Positions 26,032-31,870 of a DNA stretch of 31,870 nt are shown here, one piece after another. A program made the translations under genes and the position numbers. The number at the start of each line of letters is the position of its first letter. Positions within the stretch are counted from its first letter, which is position 1. The notes below the pieces were generated by a model. The model did no database searches. It saw only the letters and a program-made list of their open reading frames with translations, and was not told the origin of the DNA. Location of the stretch: assembly GCF_030454045.1 (NCBI RefSeq), contig NZ_JAKDJE010000033.1, forward strand, positions 1 through 31,870, read 5' to 3'. This DNA comes from Psychrobacter sp. (GTDB lineage: Bacteria > Pseudomonadota > Gammaproteobacteria > Pseudomonadales > Moraxellaceae).

Positions 26032-26141
26032 CTGTTCCCCCTTGCGTGTGACTGTTTAGGCTGGCGCGTGGCTCTGTACTTCTTGTAGTAGCTTTTGCGC
26101 TTGGCGTGCTTACGGCTCTGCTTTGGTGGGTAGGTTTTCAT
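26028..26141 (-). CDS. 37-residue highly basic protein coupled to the replication gene
   Basis: A small gene with a strong ribosome site (GGAGGG, 7 nt before the ATG), reading MKTYPPKQSRKHAKRKSYYK and continuing with more Lys, Arg and Tyr to residue 37. Fourteen residues are Lys or Arg and there is almost no acid. Its TGA overlaps the ATG of the 850-residue gene (ATGA), so it is the translational leader of that gene. It could bind nucleic acid or simply set translation of the replication protein. No family is recognised. Confidence 0.72.
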   Translation of the reverse strand: MKTYPPKQSRKHAKRKSYYKKYRATRQPKQSHARGNR

Positions 26142-26327
26142 AATTGAACCCTCCACATGCTGCAAATAGTGGCAAGTTTTGCACTACCTGCCAGCCTGTA
26201 AATTACACCTTTCAAGGGGTAAAAATATCGTGCTAAAAAGCTGTATTTATTTGGTTGTAACGGGACATATAGAATAAATATTCGTGTTTGATTGCTAGCA
26301 TTTAAGACTTGATTTGAGGGGGTAAAA

Positions 26328-26918
26328 TTACTCATTATTTGCCCCCTCATTACCATAACGAGTCATTGCTAGGGTTTTCTTGATTGAACCTAACTGGCTT
26401 TGCAGTAGCTCATGCCACGTTTCAGTGGTGTCATGCGTTAAGCGTGCCATTGATATAGCAACATCAGGTTTTATTTTTTCGTAGTGAATAAGGGCTAAAA
26501 GTTTGCCAATGTCACTTATAACAACGGCTGCGCTCTCAAGGTCACAAGCAATATCTGATAACTCAAAAGATGACATAACAATAACTTCATTGTCGTTCGG
26601 TTCGGTTATGTCTATTACTGTGCGCTGGCTGGATTGGTTGGCATTGTATAGCGTGGCTATTGCTTGGCGGTTGGCTGGCGTGTCATGGAATAGTGAGGGT
26701 AAGACGTAGCAGTCATCATGATAAGCCCTACCATCAGCGCGATATAAGCACTCAACATTGCCAATATTGATAGTTAGGCAGTCTTTTGACTTTTTGGCTA
26801 GGGTATAAGTGCCATTGCCCACAGACGGGCATAGCACGCTGTCACCTGCCTTGAATGTGGCTGGTGTGGTGTTGGTAGTGGTTTGAGTGTTTGAGGTGGT
26901 GCTGATTGATTTACCCAT
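26328..26918 (-). CDS. Unknown island protein, 196 residues
   Basis: A soluble, Thr/Ser-rich N-terminus (1-20), then a compact block FKAGDSVLCPSVGNGTYTLA that resembles a small beta barrel (residues about 22-70). An acidic middle follows, and then a helical C-terminal half (120-190) with MARLTHDTTETWHELLQSQL. No motif identifies an activity. It overlaps the upstream gene by 8 nt and is the last gene of the tightly packed run before a 186-bp gap. Similar small proteins accompany replication genes in satellites, but the role is unknown. Confidence 0.65.
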   Translation of the reverse strand: MGKSISTTSNTQTTTNTTPATFKAGDSVLCPSVGNGTYTLAKKSKDCLTINIGNVECLYRADGRAYHDDCYVLPSLFHDTPANRQAIATLYNANQSSQRTVIDITEPNDNEVIVMSSFELSDIACDLESAAVVISDIGKLLALIHYEKIKPDVAISMARLTHDTTETWHELLQSQLGSIKKTLAMTRYGNEGANNE

Positions 26919-27441
26919 GATGGATAACTCCTTTTAGTTTTTGAGTATGTGCCACGCTATACGGTAAAAGTATAGGGTGACGGGTCTTACTCTCGGTACT
27001 AAAAGTGACCGCCCCGCATATTCGCCTTTCGGCTATTTTATTTTGCAGCGTCAACCCGTCATAGTCGGTTAGCAAGTGATTTGCTATAGATATGATGGTT
27101 TGCCCCCTTGATGCGCTTAAATGCGCTCTTAGGGCTGTGTCTGTATGTTTTGATAGGGATTGAGAGTCCACACCAATAACAGGCACAAAAAAAGCCAATG
27201 AATAACGGTCTGGCTTACCGCTTTTAGTTTTCGAGAGGTCTATATAGTAACCATTGTTGGTATTGGTTGCAATCGGTTTTGCTTGTACTGGTTGGCACGC
27301 GATTAGTGACAGTAGCAAGCCAATACCTGCCACCCATGCCATAAAGATAGTAAACCTAAGTAGTAAGCTACGTTTGTGGGGCTGGTTGTCTCTGTGCTGC
27401 CCGTGGTCGGCTTTTAGATTGGTTTTGTTATCGTTGGTCAT
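26911..27441 (-). CDS. Membrane-anchored unknown protein, possible lipoprotein
   Basis: A 176-residue protein with a polar N-terminal tail (1-24), a hydrophobic segment (about 26-47) ending in LSLIAC, which looks like a lipobox with Cys at 49. A periplasmic domain of about 125 residues follows, containing two further Cys-free strands and SRGQTIISIANHLLTDYDGL. The long polar tail before the hydrophobic segment argues for a signal anchor as an alternative to a lipoprotein. It overlaps both neighbours (14 nt and 8 nt). An exported protein inside a replication operon is unusual. Function unknown. Confidence 0.62.
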   Translation of the reverse strand: MTNDNKTNLKADHGQHRDNQPHKRSLLLRFTIFMAWVAGIGLLLSLIACQPVQAKPIATNTNNGYYIDLSKTKSGKPDRYSLAFFVPVIGVDSQSLSKHTDTALRAHLSASRGQTIISIANHLLTDYDGLTLQNKIAERRICGAVTFSTESKTRHPILLPYSVAHTQKLKGVIHHG

Positions 27442-27703
27442 TTCTTACGTCCTCCACGTTAAAGGCTATTTCTGCTATGTTTTTCGATAGCTCTTTGAGT
27501 GAATTTACTTGCCTATCGACTTTAGGTAGCGAGCCAGCTTGTAATTGATTTTGCAATTCGGCTATTTTGGTCATGGTGTTAATGATGGTCACATTGGCGT
27601 GTAAAGTAATGATTAACTGGTCGATAAAGTCATCAGGTATCATCAGCACACCCTTGTCTTTTAACCTGTCCATGACTTGAGTTATAAAGGTGTTATCACT
27701 CAT
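27428..27703 (-). CDS. Small unknown island protein, 91 residues
   Basis: A predicted helical protein with an N-terminal domain (MSDNTFITQVMDRLKDKG) and a heptad-like stretch (about 44-75) that could be a short coiled coil. It overlaps the upstream gene by 8 nt and the downstream gene by 14 nt, consistent with a compact operon. No family is recognised. Confidence 0.6.
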   Translation of the reverse strand: MSDNTFITQVMDRLKDKGVLMIPDDFIDQLIITLHANVTIINTMTKIAELQNQLQAGSLPKVDRQVNSLKELSKNIAEIAFNVEDVRNDQR

Positions 27704-27983
27704 GATCTATTGCCTCCGCTTGGTACGGTAATGCGTGTTCACAAAACATCTCGCTAACAATACCTGCCAGCTCGCTATTGCTCAGTAGTGCTGCTTTGAC
27801 TGCCACAAGCACGCCTTGGCTAACATCGTCTTTTGTATTGATAGCATCTAGCGCGGTGGCTAGGTGGTCGGTATTAATATAAATATCTTGTACGCGGTCA
27901 TTCATAAGACGTAAGTAAAGGCTATCCACAGTCACTAGGCGGCTGGCTGGGGTGTCGATTGATATGCTAGGGTGATTATTCAT
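27696..27983 (-). CDS. Small unknown island protein, 95 residues
   Basis: Its ATG directly abuts the stop codon of the upstream HTH gene (TAAATG), a clear sign of coupling. It has an N-terminal region predicted as strand/loop and a helical C-terminal half with LVAVKAALLSNSELAGIVSEM. No motif is recognised. The position between regulatory and membrane genes gives no clear role. Confidence 0.62.
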   Translation of the reverse strand: MNNHPSISIDTPASRLVTVDSLYLRLMNDRVQDIYINTDHLATALDAINTKDDVSQGVLVAVKAALLSNSELAGIVSEMFCEHALPYQAEAIDHE

Positions 27984-28271
27984 TTAGTTAACCTCGCTGT
28001 TAGATAGTTCGCTCTCAAGTAATGTCTGCTCATCAAGCCAATAGACCGAAAAACGCTTATCGTTGTGCGTGACTATCTCGCTTTGAATGGTTAGCCCTGC
28101 GGTTCTTAGGTCATGTATGCGTTGAGCCAAACAAGTGATTTGGTAAAGGCGGTAAGCGTCCCATGTGGTGATCGTTGCCCCTGTCATCAGGTGTGCTCTA
28201 ACCGTGTCAATCTGTGTTTTAGGTGCTGGCTCGTTGGTCACTGGGGCGGTGCTGGTGGCTGTAGTCATCAT
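27984..28271 (-). CDS. Helix-turn-helix protein of the HTH_39 type
   Basis: A 95-residue protein with the phage-type pattern HLMTGATITTWDAYRLYQITCLAQRIHDLRTAGLTI (in two blocks, about 28-63) followed by IVTHNDKRFSVYWL. This matches the winged-helix proteins (HTH_39) often found in phages and satellites. The ATG at 28271 has GAGG at good spacing and lies 4 bp after the AlpA stop; a frame from 28331 would run into the AlpA gene. Probably a DNA-binding accessory or regulator of the element. Confidence 0.78.
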   Translation of the reverse strand: MMTTATSTAPVTNEPAPKTQIDTVRAHLMTGATITTWDAYRLYQITCLAQRIHDLRTAGLTIQSEIVTHNDKRFSVYWLDEQTLLESELSNSEVN

Positions 28272-28275
28272 GGCT

Positions 28276-28566
28276 CTATACCTCGCTAGTGGTTGAGCTG
28301 TGAGAGTTAAGCCAGTGGTGCACTTCGGCATAGCTCCATGCTGTCATGGTTGGTGATAGCTTTCTGCCAGCTGGGAAACGCCCATCTTTTGACCATTCAA
28401 ACAAGGTGGTTTTGCTAAAAGGTAGGAACGGCAAAATGTCCTTAGCTCTACCCATGCCAGTAGTAGGCAGTTGCATAGCTGGACTGTTTGCGGTGGTTGG
28501 TTCGGTATCGTGCGAGGTGTCACTAGTAAAAGGAATAACTGGCGTGTTTTGGGTTGGGTGTGTCAT
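28276..28566 (-). CDS. AlpA-family regulator/excisionase-like HTH protein
   Basis: A 96-residue protein whose C-terminal part (about 38-88) has the AlpA/MerR-like pattern ILPFLPFSKTTLFEWSKDG, then RFPAGRKLSPTMTAWSYAEV and HHWL. The N-terminal 35 residues are a Thr/Pro-rich tail. The second ATG (28566) is preferred because GGAG lies 8 nt upstream, against 2 nt for the ATG at 28572. AlpA proteins activate integrase or excision genes in P4-like elements and control Gram-negative PICIs. It heads the operon of small genes and follows a structured control region. Confidence 0.85.
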   Translation of the reverse strand: MTHPTQNTPVIPFTSDTSHDTEPTTANSPAMQLPTTGMGRAKDILPFLPFSKTTLFEWSKDGRFPAGRKLSPTMTAWSYAEVHHWLNSHSSTTSEV

Positions 28567-28574
28567 GTTCATAG

Positions 28575-28621
28575 CTCCATGTAGTGTATTGAGCCGTAAA
28601 GGTGTTCTACGGCTTACATGG
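28575..28621 (-). promoter_or_regulatory. Structured leader of the AlpA-type gene that overlaps its ribosome site
   Basis: On the minus strand, CCATGTA and AGCCGTA stems pair with TACGGCT and TACATGG in a nested two-part hairpin (28577-28583 with 28615-28621, and 28592-28598 with 28608-28614; 8-nt bulge, 9-nt loop). The closing stem includes half of the GGAG ribosome site (28575-28578). The fold could limit translation of the regulator. Confidence 0.6.
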
Positions 28622-28660
28622 TCTATGTTAGAGGGTGGTAGTAGAGTGTAGAATAGTTGT

Positions 28661-28743
28661 GCAGCGTAACCATCATTGCTTACGCTGCAAATAGTATTGC
28701 TTATGATGTAAATAATAGTGTTTGCATTGCAGACACTATTATT
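28661..28743. repeat. Inverted and tandem repeats upstream of the AlpA operon
   Basis: It contains a perfect 9-bp inverted repeat GCAGCGTAA / TTACGCTGC (28661-28669, 28680-28688), an imperfect 21-bp tandem pair (28675-28695 and 28696-28716, core ATTGCTTAnGnTG), and a perfect 11-bp inverted repeat AATAATAGTGT / ACACTATTATT (28711-28721, 28733-28743). The last covers the stop codon of the cargo gene. This is the likely promoter and operator zone of the operon. Confidence 0.65.
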
Positions 28744-29573
28744 TAATCGTTAGTAAAAATCCCTCTACGGGCTTTGCTGAGGTGATCTCTAATTGTTTCA
28801 TATTCTAAATCATCTTGATTATGACGCTCATAAATCCATGTTGCTACAGACTTAATAGTTAGGTCTTTACCTAGCTCACTTTGGCGCTGTTTATCTAACT
28901 CTAAATATTTTCGCCTTTGCTGTTCCACGTGACCTTGCCATCTAGCTTCATTAGCTTTTTGGGTTCTTTTATTAATATCATCATGAATAAACTGTTTGAT
29001 TCGTTCATCAGATGGTAGAGTATTTCTTTCTATGGAAGCGCCATAAAAATAAGCGGCATTCATTATGCTAGACACTGCATTGTCCAAGTCTTCTAACATT
29101 ACATAAAATTGTGCAATTAATGAGCTTAAAATTATGCTGTAACATAAATCAGGCTGTAAATATCTATTTGGTTGTTCATGCAATACTTTGAAAAACTGCT
29201 CCTTTCTATTAATTTCAAATAGCTTATCTATCATTTCATGTCTATCTAAGTTCGAATAGTTCTCTAAGAAATATTCAGCTATGGCGCACTTGGCATAATG
29301 AAATTTATCCATCAATATTTCAGAGTAAACAGCCGCATCGTCTCCGTGCTGCAAGTCGGCGTGCAATTCAAATTGAATACGTGTTGCTTTAGAAAGTAAA
29401 ATACTTTGGTTTTCATCAGCACAATTAGAAAGAATTATGCCTCCGCCTCTTTGTATCATAGCGACATGAAGTATTAATCTGTCTTTTTTTGTTAGATCGG
29501 TTCCCTCTAAAGTCTCAAAATATTTATTAACTTCATATAACTTTGAGTTTCTAATAAGCTCTATATTAATCAT
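28743..29573 (-). CDS. AT-rich cargo gene of unknown function in the integrase-AlpA interval
   Basis: A 276-residue, largely helical soluble protein. The middle (about 85-190) looks like a run of paired helices of TPR-like spacing (KCAIAEYFLENYSNLDRHEM, AQFYVMLEDLDNAVSSIMNA), and 195-235 is a charged helix. The C-terminus SVATWIYERHNQDDLEYETI to ARRGIF resembles a winged HTH-like segment (weak). It is much more AT-rich than the neighbouring genes (16 G/C in 29161-29220). The place next to the integrase is the usual cargo site of satellites. A defence or other accessory role is possible but not shown. Confidence 0.72.
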   Translation of the reverse strand: MINIELIRNSKLYEVNKYFETLEGTDLTKKDRLILHVAMIQRGGGIILSNCADENQSILLSKATRIQFELHADLQHGDDAAVYSEILMDKFHYAKCAIAEYFLENYSNLDRHEMIDKLFEINRKEQFFKVLHEQPNRYLQPDLCYSIILSSLIAQFYVMLEDLDNAVSSIMNAAYFYGASIERNTLPSDERIKQFIHDDINKRTQKANEARWQGHVEQQRRKYLELDKQRQSELGKDLTIKSVATWIYERHNQDDLEYETIRDHLSKARRGIFTND

Positions 29574-29578
29574 TTATA

Positions 29579-29638
29579 ACACACCCTTACACCCTTTAAT
29601 CAAAGTAGGTGCAAGGCAGTGACAGCATAAGGGTGTGT
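29579..29638. repeat. Inverted repeat upstream of the cargo gene
   Basis: ACACACCCTTA (29579-29589) and TAAGGGTGTGT (29628-29638) form a perfect 11-bp inverted repeat with 38 bp between. A third copy of the core, ACACCCTT, lies at 29589-29596, in tandem with the left arm. It sits immediately before the cargo start, so it may be its operator; there is no T run. Confidence 0.65.
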
Positions 29639-29695
29639 AAATAGCTGTCTTTCGGGTAATTAGTCCTAGCCTTGCATAGTCGTTACAGCATGATA

Positions 29696-30937
29696 TTAGC
29701 CATGCTTTTGTGTCTGTTGTTTGAAGTCTGCACGGATCACGTTATCCAGCTTGCCAGCGTAAGCATTATCAATGAAGTTTGCCCACTCATTCATCATCTT
29801 GGTTCTGTATGGTAGGTGCTGCGCTCCATTGTATGCCTTGCTGATCTTGTTCTCTTTCTCATGTGCTAGCTGTAGTTCTATCGCTTCGTGCATGTATTCT
29901 TGTTCGTGCAGGGTAGTGCTGGCAAGTCCACGGAAGCCGTGCCCTGTCATACGTCCTTTATAACCCATGCGCCATAGGGCAGTGATAAAAGCATTGGTAC
30001 TGTATGGCTTACGGGTTGATGGATTAAAGAAAACGTATTGATCCGAAAAACCTAGCGCCTTGATCTGCTCCAGTAATGCCATTGTTTGCGGTGCTAGTGG
30101 TACTAAGTGTGGTCTATCCATTTTCATTTTGTCGGCTGGTATGCGCCATACCTTAGCTTTGTAGTCTATCTCTGACCACTCCATGAAGCGCAATTCTTGA
30201 GTACGCACAAACGTATAGCATAAAAACCATAAGCCCAGCTTCACCAGTAGATCACCATCATAGGCGTTAATGTCTTGAAGTAACTTAGGTAGTTGCTGGC
30301 TGGTCACACGGCTGTGGTGCTTCACCTTATGCGGTTTTAGTGCTTCGGTTAGGTCGGTAGCTGGGTTGAGATTGGTTAAGCCCTCACGTATTGCTTGTTT
30401 GAATATCTGCCCTGTTTGACGCATTGCACGTCTTGCCATATCAGCTGCACCTCTCGCTTCGATAGCTTTACCAATGGCTAAAACATCAGGCGCGGTTATT
30501 TCCTCTATGTTCATGTGACCGATGATGGGCTTAATATCGCGCTGGTACTGTGAATAATCACGGCTATAGGTGGTAGGGGCTATATGTGCTTTGCGGTCAT
30601 CGTGCCAACGCTGGGCTATAGTATTGAACGCCCTTGATCCATCATTGTCCGCTTGTGTCTTTTTCTTATCGTCTTTAGGGTTCACACCATCAGCTATTAG
30701 TCTTTTGATCTCAATATTGCGCTGGCGTGCGTTCTGTAGGCTCATTACTGGATAAGTGCCAATAGTGAGGGTTTGCTGCTTACCTTGCCAGCGGTAGGCG
30801 CTGATCCATGACTTAACGCCCGTATAACGCACCCATAATTGCAGCCCGTTACCGTCACTATGTTTGTCAGGTCGTTTTGTATCAATAGAGGTGGGGCTAG
30901 GCTGTAGCTTATTGATACTGGTATGGGTTAGGGGCAT
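29696..30937 (-). CDS. Tyrosine site-specific integrase, P4 type
   Basis: A 413-residue recombinase that integrates and excises the element. The N-terminal arm-binding DUF4102-like domain is at about 1-90 (LTIGTYPVMSLQNARQ), the SAM-like core-binding domain at about 103-190, and the catalytic domain at about 210-395. Catalytic residues: R245 (FVRTQELR), H333 and R336 (TGHGFRG), H359 (LAHEKEN) and nucleophile Y369 (KAYNGAQ). The ATG at 30937 has AAGGA at good spacing and gives the family N-terminus; an open frame from 31018 reads through the arm repeats and is not used. It lies beside attR and reads away from the tRNA. Confidence 0.95.
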   Translation of the reverse strand: MPLTHTSINKLQPSPTSIDTKRPDKHSDGNGLQLWVRYTGVKSWISAYRWQGKQQTLTIGTYPVMSLQNARQRNIEIKRLIADGVNPKDDKKKTQADNDGSRAFNTIAQRWHDDRKAHIAPTTYSRDYSQYQRDIKPIIGHMNIEEITAPDVLAIGKAIEARGAADMARRAMRQTGQIFKQAIREGLTNLNPATDLTEALKPHKVKHHSRVTSQQLPKLLQDINAYDGDLLVKLGLWFLCYTFVRTQELRFMEWSEIDYKAKVWRIPADKMKMDRPHLVPLAPQTMALLEQIKALGFSDQYVFFNPSTRKPYSTNAFITALWRMGYKGRMTGHGFRGLASTTLHEQEYMHEAIELQLAHEKENKISKAYNGAQHLPYRTKMMNEWANFIDNAYAGKLDNVIRADFKQQTQKHG

Positions 30938-30949
30938 GGGTCTATCCTT

Positions 30950-31000
30950 TGTTGGTATTGTCCATGTTGGTATTGCTCGATACCAACAATAATACCAACA
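30950..31000. repeat. Right integrase arm-type sites, four ATACCAACA copies
   Basis: TGTTGGTAT lies at 30950-30958 and 30965-30973, and the reverse-oriented pair ATACCAACA at 30980-30988 and 30992-31000. The second pair with flanks (30978-31000) is identical to 20881-20903. They lie just upstream of the integrase start, so integrase may also repress its own promoter. Confidence 0.75.
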
Positions 31001-31055
31001 TTCTATATGGAACGCCATACACCTACAAAGTGGTGAAAACCTGAAAAACGCCCAA

Positions 31056-31089
31056 AATAAAGGGCAGACGGTCTATGACGGTCTGCCCT
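31056..31089 (-). terminator. Element-borne terminator placed behind tRNA-Pro
   Basis: AGGGCAGAC / GTCTGCCCT (31061-31069, 31081-31089), an 11-nt loop, then TTTATTTT on the minus strand. It lies 12 bp after the tRNA 3' end and would replace the tRNA terminator displaced to 20753-20785. It shares the GGCAGAC core with two other terminators in the element. Confidence 0.7.
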
Positions 31090-31093
31090 AAAT

Positions 31094-31117
31094 CTATGTT
31101 TGGTCGGAACGGCAGGA
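31094..31117. repeat. attR: 24-bp integration core at the tRNA-Pro 3' end
   Basis: The copy of the core that belongs to the intact tRNA gene; 17 of its bases are the tRNA 3' end from the T stem to the CCA. Confidence 0.92.
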
Positions 31118-31177
31118 TTTGAACCTGCGACCACTACACCCCCAGTGTAGTGCGCTACCAGACTGCGCTACGCCCCG
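31101..31177 (-). tRNA. tRNA-Pro (anticodon GGG), integration target
   Basis: A 77-nt cloverleaf on the reverse strand. The acceptor CGGGGCG pairs with CGTTCCG (two G-U pairs), the D stem is GCGC/GCGC, the anticodon stem CTACA/TGTAG holds the loop CTGGGGG, and the T arm is GCAGG-TTCAAAT-CCTGC. The discriminator A and CCA are encoded. The gene is complete despite the insertion, since the element restores its 3' end. Confidence 0.96.
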
Positions 31178-31188
31178 AATGGTTGACT

Positions 31189-31216
31189 ATTCTACGCAAA
31201 ATCTTATATATTGCAA
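31189..31216 (-). promoter_or_regulatory. Candidate promoter of tRNA-Pro
   Basis: On the minus strand, TTGCAA (31211-31216) and TAGAAT (31189-31194) are 16 bp apart, four and five of six to consensus. The -10 lies 11 bp before the tRNA 5' end, as expected for a tRNA promoter. Confidence 0.6.
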
Positions 31217-31324
31217 GCGGTTTTAACAGATAGTAGCGTACAAACTGACTTAACTAAAGACTCTTAAATTTTTGTCAGAGAGTTACACATATGATATTTT
31301 ATTAAAGAATCAAATATTATCATA

Positions 31325-31870
31325 TTACATGCTAGTAATTAGGTCTACAAAAATCCACCAACCAGCAAATAGTACAATAGTAGTCATAGCGAATAGGATA
31401 GTAACCCATATTGGTATTCTAACGGCAAGAATATATTGACAGTATCTAACTAGCCATACTGTTATTGCAGCTCCCAAAATGATTATACTCATATAAGAAT
31501 AATTATGAAATTGTTCACGTATGGGAATGCTTAGATGTTCAAAAAATTGCAAATAGTTATTTGTCAGTGTGATAAGCATGCCAAAGTAAATAAAAAATAC
31601 TATTGAGTTTAATAGAGCTAGAAATATAGAATTTCTTGACACTATGAAAGATATGAACCAACTGACTAAAAAAGCTATCAACGTTATCAGGCTAAACAGT
31701 GTTGTATAAATGCTAGGGTTAAAAAAACCTTTTAAATAGACTACATCAACAATCATTTCCCAGAAAGAGTTATAAAACAAAAAAATAATAACAACTAAAG
31801 CCACCCAAGCACTAAAAAAATAAGGTGGTGTATCAAAAAGTATGCTGGAGTAATAAAAGAAGGGTGACAG
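31325..31870 (-). CDS. Multi-pass membrane protein, 5' end beyond the window
   Basis: The last 181 codons of a gene whose frame stays open to the window edge (the visible part begins LSPFFYYSSILFDTPPYFFS); a GTG at 31804 is an internal candidate start but need not be the real one. About five hydrophobic segments alternate with short polar loops, and the C-terminus ends WIFVDLITSM. It is AT-rich, unlike most host genes here. No family is recognised. It lies upstream of tRNA-Pro, outside the element. Confidence 0.65.
   Translation of the reverse strand: MSPFFYYSSILFDTPPYFFSAWVALVVIIFLFYNSFWEMIVDVVYLKGFFNPSIYTTLFSLITLIAFLVSWFISFIVSRNSIFLALLNSIVFFIYFGMLITLTNNYLQFFEHLSIPIREQFHNYSYMSIIILGAAITVWLVRYCQYILAVRIPIWVTILFAMTTIVLFAGWWIFVDLITSM

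Larger units (their letters stand above)
20800..31117 (-). mobile_element. 10.3-kb integrated element in tRNA-Pro (satellite or integrative-plasmid-like)
   Basis: It is bounded by a 24-bp perfect direct repeat. The right copy is the 3' end of the intact tRNA-Pro gene. The integrase is adjacent to that copy and reads away from the tRNA. Inside are an AlpA/HTH regulator, small overlapping genes, a DUF927 replication-type protein, a toxin-antitoxin pair and two repeat arrays. All genes run leftward. The layout int, AlpA-like regulator, small genes, replication protein is that described for Gram-negative phage satellites (P4-like elements, PICIs). No capsid-size, packaging, relaxase or mating gene is seen, so the exact class is open. 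Confidence 0.9.

Noticed and set aside
26138..26356. Minus-strand open frame of 72 codons between the small-gene run and the replication operon
   Set aside because: No ribosome site, a composition like noncoding sequence, and overlap with the end of the 196-residue gene in another frame; the 37-codon gene has far better start signals.
30938..31018. N-terminal extension of the integrase
   Set aside because: It is translated from the arm-site repeats; the family N-terminus begins at the ATG at 30937 with AAGGA upstream.
20800..31117. Retron, diversity-generating retroelement or conjugative element
   Set aside because: No reverse transcriptase, relaxase, type IV secretion or template repeat is visible in any frame provided or read.

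Overview
The window looks like a chromosomal segment of a Moraxellaceae gammaproteobacterium, most likely Psychrobacter or a close relative. This rests on the moderate G+C, the gene order trpF-trpB-trpA-accD-folC-SPOR protein, the type of queF, yadGH, proS and photolyase genes, and tRNA genes with encoded CCA tails. The genus is inferred from protein style only, since no search could be run.

Positions 1-20750 are host chromosome: a sirtuin deacylase (cobB), a small membrane protein, tRNA-Arg(CCG), a periplasmic c-type cytochrome, a YadG/YadH-type ABC exporter, queF (queuosine synthesis), proS, a DUF4230 membrane protein, a class I photolyase, the trpF/trpB/trpA end of tryptophan synthesis, accD, folC, an envelope protein carrying LysM and SPOR domains, a DUF2726 nuclease-fold-like protein and a DUF1853 protein. 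One oddity is a strongly AT-rich 311-residue orphan wedged between trpB and trpA.

Positions 20800-31117 are a 10.3-kb integrated element in the 3' end of tRNA-Pro(GGG). It is bounded by a 24-bp direct repeat (attL and attR). A P4-type tyrosine integrase lies next to the intact tRNA, and an ATACCAACA motif repeated near both ends marks likely integrase arm sites. All its genes run leftward. They are integrase, an AT-rich cargo gene of unknown function, an AlpA/HTH regulator, a run of tightly overlapping small genes (an HTH protein, several unknowns and one membrane-anchored protein), a 37-residue basic protein translationally coupled to an 850-residue DUF927 helicase-like replication protein, and a HigBA/RelE-type toxin-antitoxin pair. 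The left 1.8 kb has no gene but carries a large family of degenerate repeats. A second array of 13 TGGGACA heptamers straddles the end of the replication gene. Together these suggest an autonomously replicating satellite or integrative-plasmid-like element with iteron-type DNA sites. No capsid, packaging or conjugation genes are visible.

Positions 31178-31870 are host chromosome again, with the tRNA-Pro promoter and a multi-pass membrane protein cut by the window end.
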